Position numbers and translations under genes: made by a program
Notes under the pieces: generated by a model
Database searches by the model: none
What the model was told of the DNA's origin: nothing
The model's input: only the letters and a program-made list of their open reading frames with translations
Shown: positions 54,401 to 60,921 of the stretch, piece by piece
How positions within the stretch are numbered: position 1 is the first letter of the stretch
Layout of the letters: every line of letters starts with the position of its first letter
Origin: Glycomyces harbinensis
Lineage (GTDB): Bacteria > Actinomycetota > Actinomycetes > Mycobacteriales > Micromonosporaceae
Direction of reading: 5' to 3'
Length of the DNA stretch: 64,000 bases
Assembly: GCF_900101745.1 (NCBI RefSeq)
Contig: NZ_FNAD01000002.1
Coordinates: forward strand, 248,001 to 312,000

Positions 54401-55357
54401 GGAGAGGAACACGAGGATGTCGCCGTCGCCGTCGCGGGAGAGCTCGTTGACGGCGTCGAGGATGCCGTCGATCTGGTCGCGGTCCTGCTCGCCCTCCTCG
54501 TCGCGGAGCGGGCGGTAGCGGACCTCGACGGGGTAGGTGCGCCCGGAGACCTCGAGGATCGGCGCGGGCTGCTCCCCTGCTGCGCCCTGCTTGCCTTTTT
54601 CGCCTCCGGCGCCCTGCTTGGCCTTTTCGCCCGACGCGAAGTGCGCCGCGAAGCGCTCGGGGTCGATCGTGGCGGAGGTGACGATGACCTTGAGGTCGCG
54701 CCGCTGCGGGAGGATCTGGCGCAGGCACCCGAGGATGAAGTCGATGTTGAGGCTGCGCTCGTGCGCCTCGTCGATGATGATCGTGTCGTAGGCGCTCAGG
54801 AGCCGGTCGCGCTGGATCTCGGTGAGCAGGATGCCGTCGGTCATGACCTTGATGAGGCTGGAGTCCGAGACCTGGTCGTTGAAGCGGACCTTCCAGCCGA
54901 CGGCCTCGCCGAGCGGGGAGCCCAGCTCCTCGGCGATGCGCTCGGCGACCGCGCGGGCGGCGATGCGCCGCGGCTGGGTGTGGCCGATCATGCCGCGCAC
55001 GCCGCGGCCGAGTTCGAGGCAGATCTTGGGGATCTGCGTGGTCTTGCCCGAGCCGGTCTCGCCCGCGATGATCACGACCTGGTTGTCGCGGATCGCCTCG
55101 AGGATGTCGTCCTTGCGCTGCGAGACGGGCAGCTCTTCGGGGTAGACGATCTTCGGCACGCTCGCCGCGCGGGCCGCGAGCGCGGCCTCCTTGCGCTCGA
55201 CCTCGGCTTCGAGCCTGGCGAACGCCTCGGTGCGGGCCTCGCCTTCGCGTTCGCGGGCCTCGCGGAGGCGCCGCCGGAGGGCACGCTGATCGGCCGTGCG
55301 CAGCGCGGAGACGCGCTCGTGCAGGCTGGTACGGGAGTTGGAGACGCTGCTGGGCAT
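51413..55357 (-). CDS. hrpA: ATP-dependent RNA helicase HrpA (DEAH)
   Basis: This is a 1314-residue DEAH-box helicase, the normal length for HrpA, which acts on stalled ribosomes in E. coli. Motif I is GETGSGKTTQIPK (about residue 85), motif II IIIDEAHERSLN, motif III VTSATID, and motif VI QRAGRCGRV; the winged-helix, OB and DUF3418 C-terminal parts follow. A 27-nt tandem duplication inserts the repeat GEKAKQGAG/GEKGKQGAA between motifs III and IV. The ATG at 55357 is chosen; TATCCT lies 11 nt upstream and a TTG four codons earlier is possible. Confidence 0.95.
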   Translation of the reverse strand: MPSSVSNSRTSLHERVSALRTADQRALRRRLREAREREGEARTEAFARLEAEVERKEAALAARAASVPKIVYPEELPVSQRKDDILEAIRDNQVVIIAGETGSGKTTQIPKICLELGRGVRGMIGHTQPRRIAARAVAERIAEELGSPLGEAVGWKVRFNDQVSDSSLIKVMTDGILLTEIQRDRLLSAYDTIIIDEAHERSLNIDFILGCLRQILPQRRDLKVIVTSATIDPERFAAHFASGEKAKQGAGGEKGKQGAAGEQPAPILEVSGRTYPVEVRYRPLRDEEGEQDRDQIDGILDAVNELSRDGDGDILVFLSGEQEIRDTADALEKAKLRHTEVVPLYARLSAQEQHRVFASHTGRRIILSTNVAETSLTVPGIRYVVDAGYARISRYSARTKVQRLPIEAISQASANQRAGRCGRVAEGICIRLYSEDDFNARPEFTDAEILRTNLASVILQMTAAKLGRVETFPFVDAPDSRNIKDGMDLLVELGALEDVRGERRLTNAGRDIAKLPIDPRLARMILQARDEGCVRAVAVITAAMSIQDPKERPSDKRAQADQSHARFNDPDSDFSAYLNLWRYLEDERRSRSSSAFRRMCKQEYLHYLRIREWQDLVRQILGVLKTLKIPVEPPEATADPKRVHTALLAGLLSHIGVKEADTREYLGGRNAKFAIFPGSGLAKKQPRWVVAGELVETSRLWGRVCAKIEPEWVEPLAEHLLKRTYSEPHWSKKAGAVLAFERVTLYGVPIVARRSVNFGRIDIPVSRELFIRHALVQAEWETHHKFLAQNLAKIGEVEDLESRVRQRGLLADEQTLFDFYDERLPADIVSGRHFDSWWKKQNDKTLLDFDEALLLGDRADGLAADSYPEVWTSEGADLELDYEFEPGSARDGVTVAVPLPALQQLDQDAFTWQVPGLRADFAEALIKSLPKTLRRSFVPAPDFAKAAVARMEPAPGRPMMAALADTLKSMTGVYVPADAFDLTKIPGHLLITFRVTDEDGSVVAEGKELGALQKQLAPKTQEAAAEAFDLERTGLKTWDFDALPKLHETPRKGYTAKAYPALVDEGGSVGIKAFPDPGTQAANMWAGTRRLLRLNTPDPHLKEALTRNEQLALATGPYANVDALLADCVRTVLDKVLIEGGGPAWDREGFEALLKRARPEVAGESPAVARKAAAVLTETREAARLLEGKFDFTMLAAMSDMRRQLDALVGTDGFVGSTGWWRLDDLHRYVKGIAFRARRVVADVSGDKGKMDVIHSLEAERDSLARTRPAALRSGEGREVRWMIEELRVSFFAQQLGTRYQVSEKRIKKLLHSL
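54582..54635. repeat. 27-bp tandem duplication inside hrpA
   Basis: Two imperfect 27-bp units (54582-54608 and 54609-54635) start GCGCCCTGCTTG and encode two copies of a nine-residue Gly/Lys/Gln repeat. Confidence 0.8.
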
Positions 55358-55439
55358 GACGATCGTCAAGGATACGCGGACGGCCCGGCCGCGCGCCAGG
55401 CATTAACGGGCGCTGTGACCGGGCCGCGAAGCGGTCCGC

Positions 55440-55949
55440 TCAGTCGTCCTCGAGGTCCCCGCACAGGACCCGGTCGGAGTCCAGGCCCTCGGTCTCGGTG
55501 AGCGCTTCGGGGGCGTGGACCACGACGGACTCGGCCCGGTCGTCGAGGACGACCGGGACCGAGACGGTGGTCTCGCCGGTGCCGGTCTCCGAGGTCGTGA
55601 AGGACAGCTCGACGATGTTCCCGGCCGCGTCGGCGCCCTCGGGGTCGGCGAGCCAGTGCCCGCCGCCCGGCGGGTCCTCGTCGCACTCCCCGTCGTGCAC
55701 GTGGGCCGTGTAGTCGACGCTGTCGCCGAGGCCGCCCACGGACAGCTGCACGGAGGTCCCGTCGGAGGAGCTGATGTCGACGGTGCCGTGCCCGTCCACG
55801 TAGTCTCCGCTCCAGGGCCGGGTGACGTGCAGGGAGGCGGTCCAGGAGCCGCCGAGGTCCTCGGCGTCCTCGGCGTCGCTCCCGCAGCCGGCCAGGGCCG
55901 CGGTCAGGACGGCGGCCGCCGCGGCGGCTGTGGCTCGGATCGGCGTCAT
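55440..55949 (-). CDS. Cu-only superoxide dismutase-like lipoprotein
   Basis: This is a 169-residue lipoprotein (lipobox LAGC, Cys22) with a SodC-like domain. Copper ligands align as His83 and His85 (HVHDGEC), His98 (GGGHWLADP) and His135 (VVVHAPE). The disulphide pair is Cys89/Cys153, and Arg150 sits three residues before Cys153 as in true SODs. The segment that normally supplies zinc ligands (after His98) has no His, so the protein should be Cu-only. Superoxide or copper handling at the cell surface is inferred. The ATG has AAGGAG upstream. Confidence 0.75.
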   Translation of the reverse strand: MTPIRATAAAAAAVLTAALAGCGSDAEDAEDLGGSWTASLHVTRPWSGDYVDGHGTVDISSSDGTSVQLSVGGLGDSVDYTAHVHDGECDEDPPGGGHWLADPEGADAAGNIVELSFTTSETGTGETTVSVPVVLDDRAESVVVHAPEALTETEGLDSDRVLCGDLEDD

Positions 55950-56062
55950 CGGCGCTCCTTCAACAGACGTGCTCATTCACGGGACGGCGTGCGGCGGCCC
56001 GGTCGGGCCGATTCAGTATCGGCCCGACCGGGCCCCGGGCCCGGGATCGCCGCGCCGCCCGG

Positions 56063-57652
56063 TCAGCGGCTCACGGCGACGTCGGCCGCGATCCCCTCCC
56101 CGCGCGTCAGCTCGACGCGGCGGGTCAGGCCCAGCCCGTCGAGGAACGCCTCGTCGTGGCTGACGACGACCAGCGCGCCCTCGAACGCCCCTAGCGCCTG
56201 CTGGAGCTGCCGGGTCGAGGACATGTCGAGGTTGTTCGTCGGCTCGTCGAGCAGGAGCAGCTGCGGTGCCGGCTGCGACGAGAGCACGGTGGCGAGGGCC
56301 GCCCGCAGGCGCTGGCCGCCCGAGAGCGTCCCGACCGCCTGGAAGACGGCGTCGCCGCGCATCCCGAAGCGGGCCAGGCGGGTCCGCAGGAGCGACACCG
56401 CGGCGTCGGGCGCCGAGGAGCGCACGTTGTCGAGCACGCTGGCGTCCTCGTCGAGCAGTTCGAGCCGCTGGGTGAGGAAGCCGTGCGGGACGCGGGACGC
56501 GCGGGCGATCTCGCGCAGCAGCGTGGTCTTGCCCGAGCCGTTGTCGCCGGTGACCGCGACCCGCTCGGGGCCGCGCAGGTGCAGGCCCAGGCCCTCCCCG
56601 TAGAGGCCGTTCACGTTGAAGCCCTTGAGGACGGCGATCTCGCGGTGCGTCGAGACGTTCGTCTCGGGCAGGTCCACGTTGATCGCGCCGTCGTCGCGCA
56701 GGGACTCCTCGGCGGCGTCGAGGCGCTCGCGCGCCTCGGACACGTCCTCCAGCTTCTCGCCCAGGATCTTCGCGGACGAGACCTCGCCGGCGTTCTTCTT
56801 GCCGTTGAGGAGGATCTTCGGCGTGCCGCCCCGGTCGCGCTCGCGCTTCCAGGAGGCCGCGCCCTTGTCGTTCTGGATGCGGGTGGCGACGAGCTCCTTC
56901 TTCTGCCGGGTGAGGTCCTGCTTGGCGTCGCGGACCGCGCGGGCGGCGGTCTCCTGCTCGGCGGCGAGGATCTTCTCGTAGGCGCTGTAGTTGCCCTCGA
57001 ACATGCGGATGTCGCCCTTGTAGAGCTCGGCGACGGCGTCGACGTGCTCCAGGAGGGCCCGGTCGTGGCTGACGACCACGAGGGTGCCGTTGAACCGCCG
57101 GATCGCCTGGTAGAGGCGTTTGCGGGCGGAGGCGTCGAGGTTGTTCGACGGCTCGTCGAGCAGCAGCACGTCGGGGCGGCTCACGAGCCGCCCGGCGAGG
57201 CCGACGAGCATCGACTCGCCTCCCGAGAGCGTCCCGACGGTCCGGTCGAAGCCGATGTGGTCGAGGCCGAGCTCGTCCAGGGCCACCCGGGAGCGGTCGA
57301 GGAAGTCCCAGTCGTCGCCGATGGCCGCGAAGTGGGCCTCGTCGACGTCGCCGGACTCGATGGCCGCCAGCGCCCGCCGCTGCCCGGCGATGCCGAGCAG
57401 GTCGGCCACGGTGTCGCCCAGGCGGAGCGGGAGCTCCTGCGGCAGGTAGGCGATGAGGCCCGACGCGGTGATCGAGCCGGACTCGGGTTTGAGGAGTCCG
57501 GCGACGAGTCGCAGGAGTGTGGACTTCCCGGTGCCGTTGTCGCCGACGAAGGCGGTGCGGCCGTCGGAGAAGACGGCGTCGACGCCGTCGAAGACGCGGT
57601 CGCCGTCGGGCCATGCGAAGCGCAGTCGCTGGATGTTGATATAGGTGGTCAT
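56063..57652 (-). CDS. ABC-F family ATPase (ribosome protection type)
   Basis: This is a 529-residue protein with two ABC domains and no membrane segment. Walker A motifs are FVGDNGTGKSTLLRL and VTGDNGSGKTTLLREI; signatures are GTLSGGESMLVGLAG and GTLSGGQRLRAALA; Walker B motifs are LLLDEPSNNLD and LLLDEPTNNLD. The charged linker (about 235-330) is the ABC-F interdomain region. ABC-F proteins act on ribosomes, often giving antibiotic resistance. The ATG has GAGAGG upstream. A leader with a long-range inverted repeat and an overlapping short frame precedes it, suggesting attenuation. Confidence 0.92.
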   Translation of the reverse strand: MTTYINIQRLRFAWPDGDRVFDGVDAVFSDGRTAFVGDNGTGKSTLLRLVAGLLKPESGSITASGLIAYLPQELPLRLGDTVADLLGIAGQRRALAAIESGDVDEAHFAAIGDDWDFLDRSRVALDELGLDHIGFDRTVGTLSGGESMLVGLAGRLVSRPDVLLLDEPSNNLDASARKRLYQAIRRFNGTLVVVSHDRALLEHVDAVAELYKGDIRMFEGNYSAYEKILAAEQETAARAVRDAKQDLTRQKKELVATRIQNDKGAASWKRERDRGGTPKILLNGKKNAGEVSSAKILGEKLEDVSEARERLDAAEESLRDDGAINVDLPETNVSTHREIAVLKGFNVNGLYGEGLGLHLRGPERVAVTGDNGSGKTTLLREIARASRVPHGFLTQRLELLDEDASVLDNVRSSAPDAAVSLLRTRLARFGMRGDAVFQAVGTLSGGQRLRAALATVLSSQPAPQLLLLDEPTNNLDMSSTRQLQQALGAFEGALVVVSHDEAFLDGLGLTRRVELTRGEGIAADVAVSR

Positions 57653-57815
57653 GTGACCTCTCTCAGGTTCGATGCGGTACGGAATCGAAATGAGAGACAT
57701 CGCGCCGAAGCGGCGGAAGGAATGCTTTTCCCGACCGGATTCAGTCCGGGGACGGGCACCCTCTTGATCGAAGACACACCGGTCACGTACGCAGAGACGT
57801 GACGGCGCGATGTCT
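57649..57815 (-). promoter_or_regulatory. Structured leader of the ABC-F gene, candidate attenuator
   Basis: On the minus strand AGACATCGCGCCG (57803-57815) pairs perfectly with CGGCGCGATGTCT (57695-57707), 95 nt later. Inside are two small hairpins (57783-57802 and 57735-57749). A short frame starting at GTG 57759 (or in-frame GTGs at 57777 and 57786) ends with TGA overlapping the ABC-F ATG. Ribosome-mediated attenuation is inferred; the short frame lacks a well-spaced ribosome site. Confidence 0.5.
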
Positions 57816-57913
57816 GCGACCTAGAGCTTCAAGTGAGTGCCTAACGTCGGGAACAAGGACGGGGACAACGGTAGCCGCGCCCCGGCGGGGGTGTCAAGGG
57901 AGTTGACGGCCGC

Positions 57914-57941
57914 GGGCCGCCCCGCGGGGGCGGGGCGGCCC
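57914..57941 (-). terminator. Hairpin after the LPMO gene
   Basis: GGGCCGCCCCG pairs with CGGGGCGGCCC (11 bp, 6-nt loop), 39-66 nt after the LPMO stop on the minus strand, before the ABC-F leader. Confidence 0.6.
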
Positions 57942-57979
57942 GGCCGCGGCGCGATGGCGGCGCCACGGATCAATGCGGT

Positions 57980-58789
57980 CTAGCAGGTCGCGGTCTGCTT
58001 CCAGACGCCCCATTCGCCGGTGGTTCCCGGTTCCTCGCCCTGGGTCCACCAGGAGGCGCGGTACGCGGCGGAGCCGTGGACGACCTCGTCGCCGCCGTTG
58101 TAGGTCGAGCCGGAGGCCCAGGCGGGGGCGTCGCAGCCGTCGCCCGTTCCGGGGTCGGTCGTGGTCGGCGGGTCGGTGGGTTCGCCGGAGCCGCCGCCGC
58201 CGAAGTCCACGTCGATGCACGAGTAGAAGGCGTTGGTGGTGTCGGCGATGTTCCAGACCGCGAAGACCAGGTGCTGGCCGGTGCGGGCGGGGAGGTTCAC
58301 GGTCTGGGTCATGGTGTGGTCGGGTTGGGCCCCGCCCATGTCGATCGACGCGATCGGGGTGAGTCCGAGGTCGTCGCGGGTGAGCGGCTGCGTCGGGTCG
58401 TAGTTCGCGTTGGTGATGTAGTAGTCGAATGTGGCGGTGGCGTGGTTGACGGTCATCGTCCAGGTGAAGGTGGTGGCGCCGGCGTCGACCGCGGTGGTGG
58501 GCCAGTTGCCGCCGCGGGGGTCGTCGAGTTCGGAGAAGCGGTCGTTGCCGCCGGCGCAGAGCTGGCCGTCGGCCGGGCCCGCGGCGGGGAAGCCCTTGGG
58601 GCCCTCCACGCTCTGGGGCTCGTAGGAGATCGCGCCGCAGTCGGTGACTTCGCCTTCGGCGCACAGCGCCGAGCGCGAGGGCGGGTCGGAGTTGTAGCCG
58701 TGGCCCCAGGCCAGGGCCGCCATGGACGCCGAGATCGCGAGGGTCGCGGCACCGGCGAGGGACAGGATGATCTTGCGCGACTTGCGCAT
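57980..58789 (-). CDS. AA10 lytic polysaccharide monooxygenase with C-terminal chitin-binding module
   Basis: This is a 269-residue secreted enzyme that oxidatively cleaves chitin or cellulose. The signal peptide (1-29) leaves an N-terminal His30 (HGYNSDPPSR), and His116 (TVNHATATFDYYIT) completes the copper histidine brace. A catalytic domain (30-196) is followed by a Gly/Thr/Pro linker and a CBM5/12-like module (DAPAWASGSTYNGGDEVVHGSAAYRASWW to WKQTATC). The ATG has GGGAGACGG upstream. It is monocistronic. Confidence 0.92.
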   Translation of the reverse strand: MRKSRKIILSLAGAATLAISASMAALAWGHGYNSDPPSRSALCAEGEVTDCGAISYEPQSVEGPKGFPAAGPADGQLCAGGNDRFSELDDPRGGNWPTTAVDAGATTFTWTMTVNHATATFDYYITNANYDPTQPLTRDDLGLTPIASIDMGGAQPDHTMTQTVNLPARTGQHLVFAVWNIADTTNAFYSCIDVDFGGGGSGEPTDPPTTTDPGTGDGCDAPAWASGSTYNGGDEVVHGSAAYRASWWTQGEEPGTTGEWGVWKQTATC

Positions 58790-59006
58790 GGCCGTCTCCC
58801 ATCGTGGGTTGGGTTCAGCGATTCTCTTCGATGTCGCAACACTTCCTACCTGCGACGACACGAATTAAAAAGTAACCTAACAGTTTGTGTCCTGGCACAC
58901 AAGGGGATCGGACGCGGTTTTTCGGGCTTTTCCGTAGAGTGTCATGGTTTGACACGGAACGGCAACGGCCGCACACGAATCGTGTGCGGCCGCGGCTCGT
59001 GGACGG

Positions 59007-59120
59007 TCAGTCGTCCTCGGGTTCGTCGGGATGGGTCATGAGCACCGTCGCCGAGACCAGCAGGCCCCCGCCGATGACGACGATCGCGATGATCATCATG
59101 GTGATCGCTGCCGCGCTCAT
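59007..59120 (-). CDS. metS: MetS family NSS transporter small subunit
   Basis: This is a 37-residue single-helix membrane peptide (MSAAAITMMIIAIVVIGGGLLVSATVLM then HPDEPEDD). It matches MetS, the small subunit needed with MetP for methionine and alanine uptake in Corynebacterium glutamicum. Its ATG overlaps the metP stop (ATGA), so translation is coupled. It is too short for most gene callers. Confidence 0.88.
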   Translation of the reverse strand: MSAAAITMMIIAIVVIGGGLLVSATVLMTHPDEPEDD

Positions 59121-60652
59121 CGGGCGGCCTCCTCTCGGATTTCCTCGTCCTCTTCGGACTCGATCGCGGGGACTTCCTTGCGCCGCAGGAGCAGCGCCAT
59201 GATGACGCCGAACGCCAGAGCGCCGATCGCGATCGCCCAGCCGAACGCCTGGTGCTGGTTGTAGCCGTAGAGCGCGCTGTCCGCCTCGGCCGTCAGCAGA
59301 TCGCGGATGTTGAAGTACAGGATGCCCGCGAGCATGATCGGCGTGACGACGCCGAGGCACACGAACCAGATCGGCCCGACCTTGAAGGTCGAGGTCGCGT
59401 TCGCGTCGTCGCGGAGCGCCTTCCACTTCCACAGCGCCCAGACGACCACCGCGATGCTCACCGGGGCGGCCACGGCGATGCCGTACTGGTTGATGAAGTA
59501 GTCGGTGACGTCGAGGAACATCAGGCCGCTGGCGGTCGGCAGCAGGATGAGCGAGACGACGGCCATCGCGCCGCCGACGACCACGGTCGCCTTGATGCGG
59601 CTCCAGCCGAAGCGGTCCTCCATGGCCGCGACCGGGACCTGGACGATGCTCACCATCGAGGTCCACCCGGCCACCACGAGCGAGGCGAAGAACAGGACGC
59701 CGAAGAGCCCGGCCAGGTAGGGCAGCGTGTTGATGATGGTCGGGAACGCGATGAACGCGAGTCCCACGCCCTCGTACGCCTGGTCGGCGATGGGCACGCC
59801 GCTCTCGAAGGCGATGAAGCCGAGCGCCGCGAACACGCCGATGCCGGCGAGGATCTCGAACGAGGAGTTCGCGAACCCGACCGTGAAGGCCGACGTGGTG
59901 ATGTCGGACTTGCGCTTGAGGTAGGAGGCGTAGGTGACCATGATGCCGAAGCCCACCGACAGGGAGAAGAAGATCTGCCCGTAGGCGGCGAGCCAGACGC
60001 CCGGCTCGCGCACGGCCTCCCAGTCGGGGCTGAAGAACGAGTTCAGCCCGTCCGCCGCGCCGTCGAGGGTCAGCGCCTGCACGACCAGGACGGCGAACAT
60101 GACCAGCAGCAGCGGGATGAAGACCTTGCTGGTGGTCTCGATGCCCTTCTTGACGCCCGCGCCGATGACCAGGAGCGTGAAGGCCCAGACCGCGATCATG
60201 GCGATGCCGATGCCCGGCAGCCAGGTGCCGAAGTCGCCGAAGCCGTCGCTCGCCTGGAGAAAGTCCCCCATGAGGAACGCGTTCGGGTCCTCGCCCCACT
60301 GCTGCGTGATCGAGAAGTAGCCGTACCAGCCCGCCCAGGCGATGATGGCGGCGTAGTAGACGGCGATGACGATCGAGATGGCGACCTGCCACCAGCCGAT
60401 GACCTCGGCGTTCTTGTTCATCCGCCGGAAGGCGACCGGCGCCGAGCCCTTGTAGCGGCGCCCGATCGTGAACTCCATGATGAGCAGCGGGATGCCCGCG
60501 GTCGTCAGGGCCACGAGGTAGGGCACGAGGAAGGCGCCGCCGCCGTTCTCGTAGGCGACGCCGGGGAAGCGCCAGATGTTGCCGAGGCCGACCGCCGATC
60601 CGATGGCGGCGAGGATGAATCCGGCCCTCGACCCCCAGTTCTCTCTCACCAT
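59117..60652 (-). CDS. metP: Sodium-dependent NSS family transporter (MetP-like)
   Basis: This is a 511-residue LeuT-fold transporter with about 12 helices. The N-terminus has REN-WGSRAGFILAAIGSAVGLGNIWRFP, the Na+ site text of the family, then LVALTTAGIPLLIMEF. With the coupled MetS peptide it should import methionine or small neutral amino acids. A good promoter (TTGACC-N17-TATGGT, minus) with a palindrome over the -35 lies upstream. The acidic C-terminal tail is SEEDEEIREEAAR. Confidence 0.94.
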   Translation of the reverse strand: MVRENWGSRAGFILAAIGSAVGLGNIWRFPGVAYENGGGAFLVPYLVALTTAGIPLLIMEFTIGRRYKGSAPVAFRRMNKNAEVIGWWQVAISIVIAVYYAAIIAWAGWYGYFSITQQWGEDPNAFLMGDFLQASDGFGDFGTWLPGIGIAMIAVWAFTLLVIGAGVKKGIETTSKVFIPLLLVMFAVLVVQALTLDGAADGLNSFFSPDWEAVREPGVWLAAYGQIFFSLSVGFGIMVTYASYLKRKSDITTSAFTVGFANSSFEILAGIGVFAALGFIAFESGVPIADQAYEGVGLAFIAFPTIINTLPYLAGLFGVLFFASLVVAGWTSMVSIVQVPVAAMEDRFGWSRIKATVVVGGAMAVVSLILLPTASGLMFLDVTDYFINQYGIAVAAPVSIAVVVWALWKWKALRDDANATSTFKVGPIWFVCLGVVTPIMLAGILYFNIRDLLTAEADSALYGYNQHQAFGWAIAIGALAFGVIMALLLRRKEVPAIESEEDEEIREEAAR

Positions 60653-60698
60653 TGTTCGCTTTCTCCAGTCACGCCGTTACGGGGCACATTTCGGGCTA

Positions 60699-60736
60699 AC
60701 CATAGTGTGACGTACAGACGCGGTCAAACGATCGTT
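60699..60736 (-). promoter_or_regulatory. metP promoter with overlapping palindrome
   Basis: On the minus strand TTGACC (60722-60727), 17 bp and TATGGT (60699-60704). The palindrome AACGATCGTT (60727-60736) abuts the -35 and may be an operator. Confidence 0.6.
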
Positions 60737-60921
60737 ATGGATGCGTGACGAAGACGCGTTCGCGGCTCGGAACGAGACGGAGCCCCCGGGCAGGCGCTAA
60801 GGTTGATCAGTTCCACTGCGATCGGCACCGCTCGGCGCATCAGCGAGCCGTCCATCGGCAGTGGCGGCGACCGCGCACCGTCCGCGCCTTCAATCCATCC
60901 GCTCCGCACGCGAGGAGAGCT

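Noticed and set aside
51332..55501. Very long open frame antisense to hrpA
   Set aside because: It is the mirror of a conserved helicase in GC-rich DNA; its translation is Gly/Arg/Val/Asp low-complexity with no motif or ribosome site.
57649..57700. N-terminal extension of the ABC-F protein from ATG 57700
   Set aside because: It is in frame, but it lacks a ribosome site, lies in the right arm of the leader repeat, and the ATG at 57652 has GAGAGG at proper spacing.
60737..60921. Rifamycin-associated element upstream of helD
   Set aside because: No 19-bp inverted repeat of the RAE type is visible in the leader.
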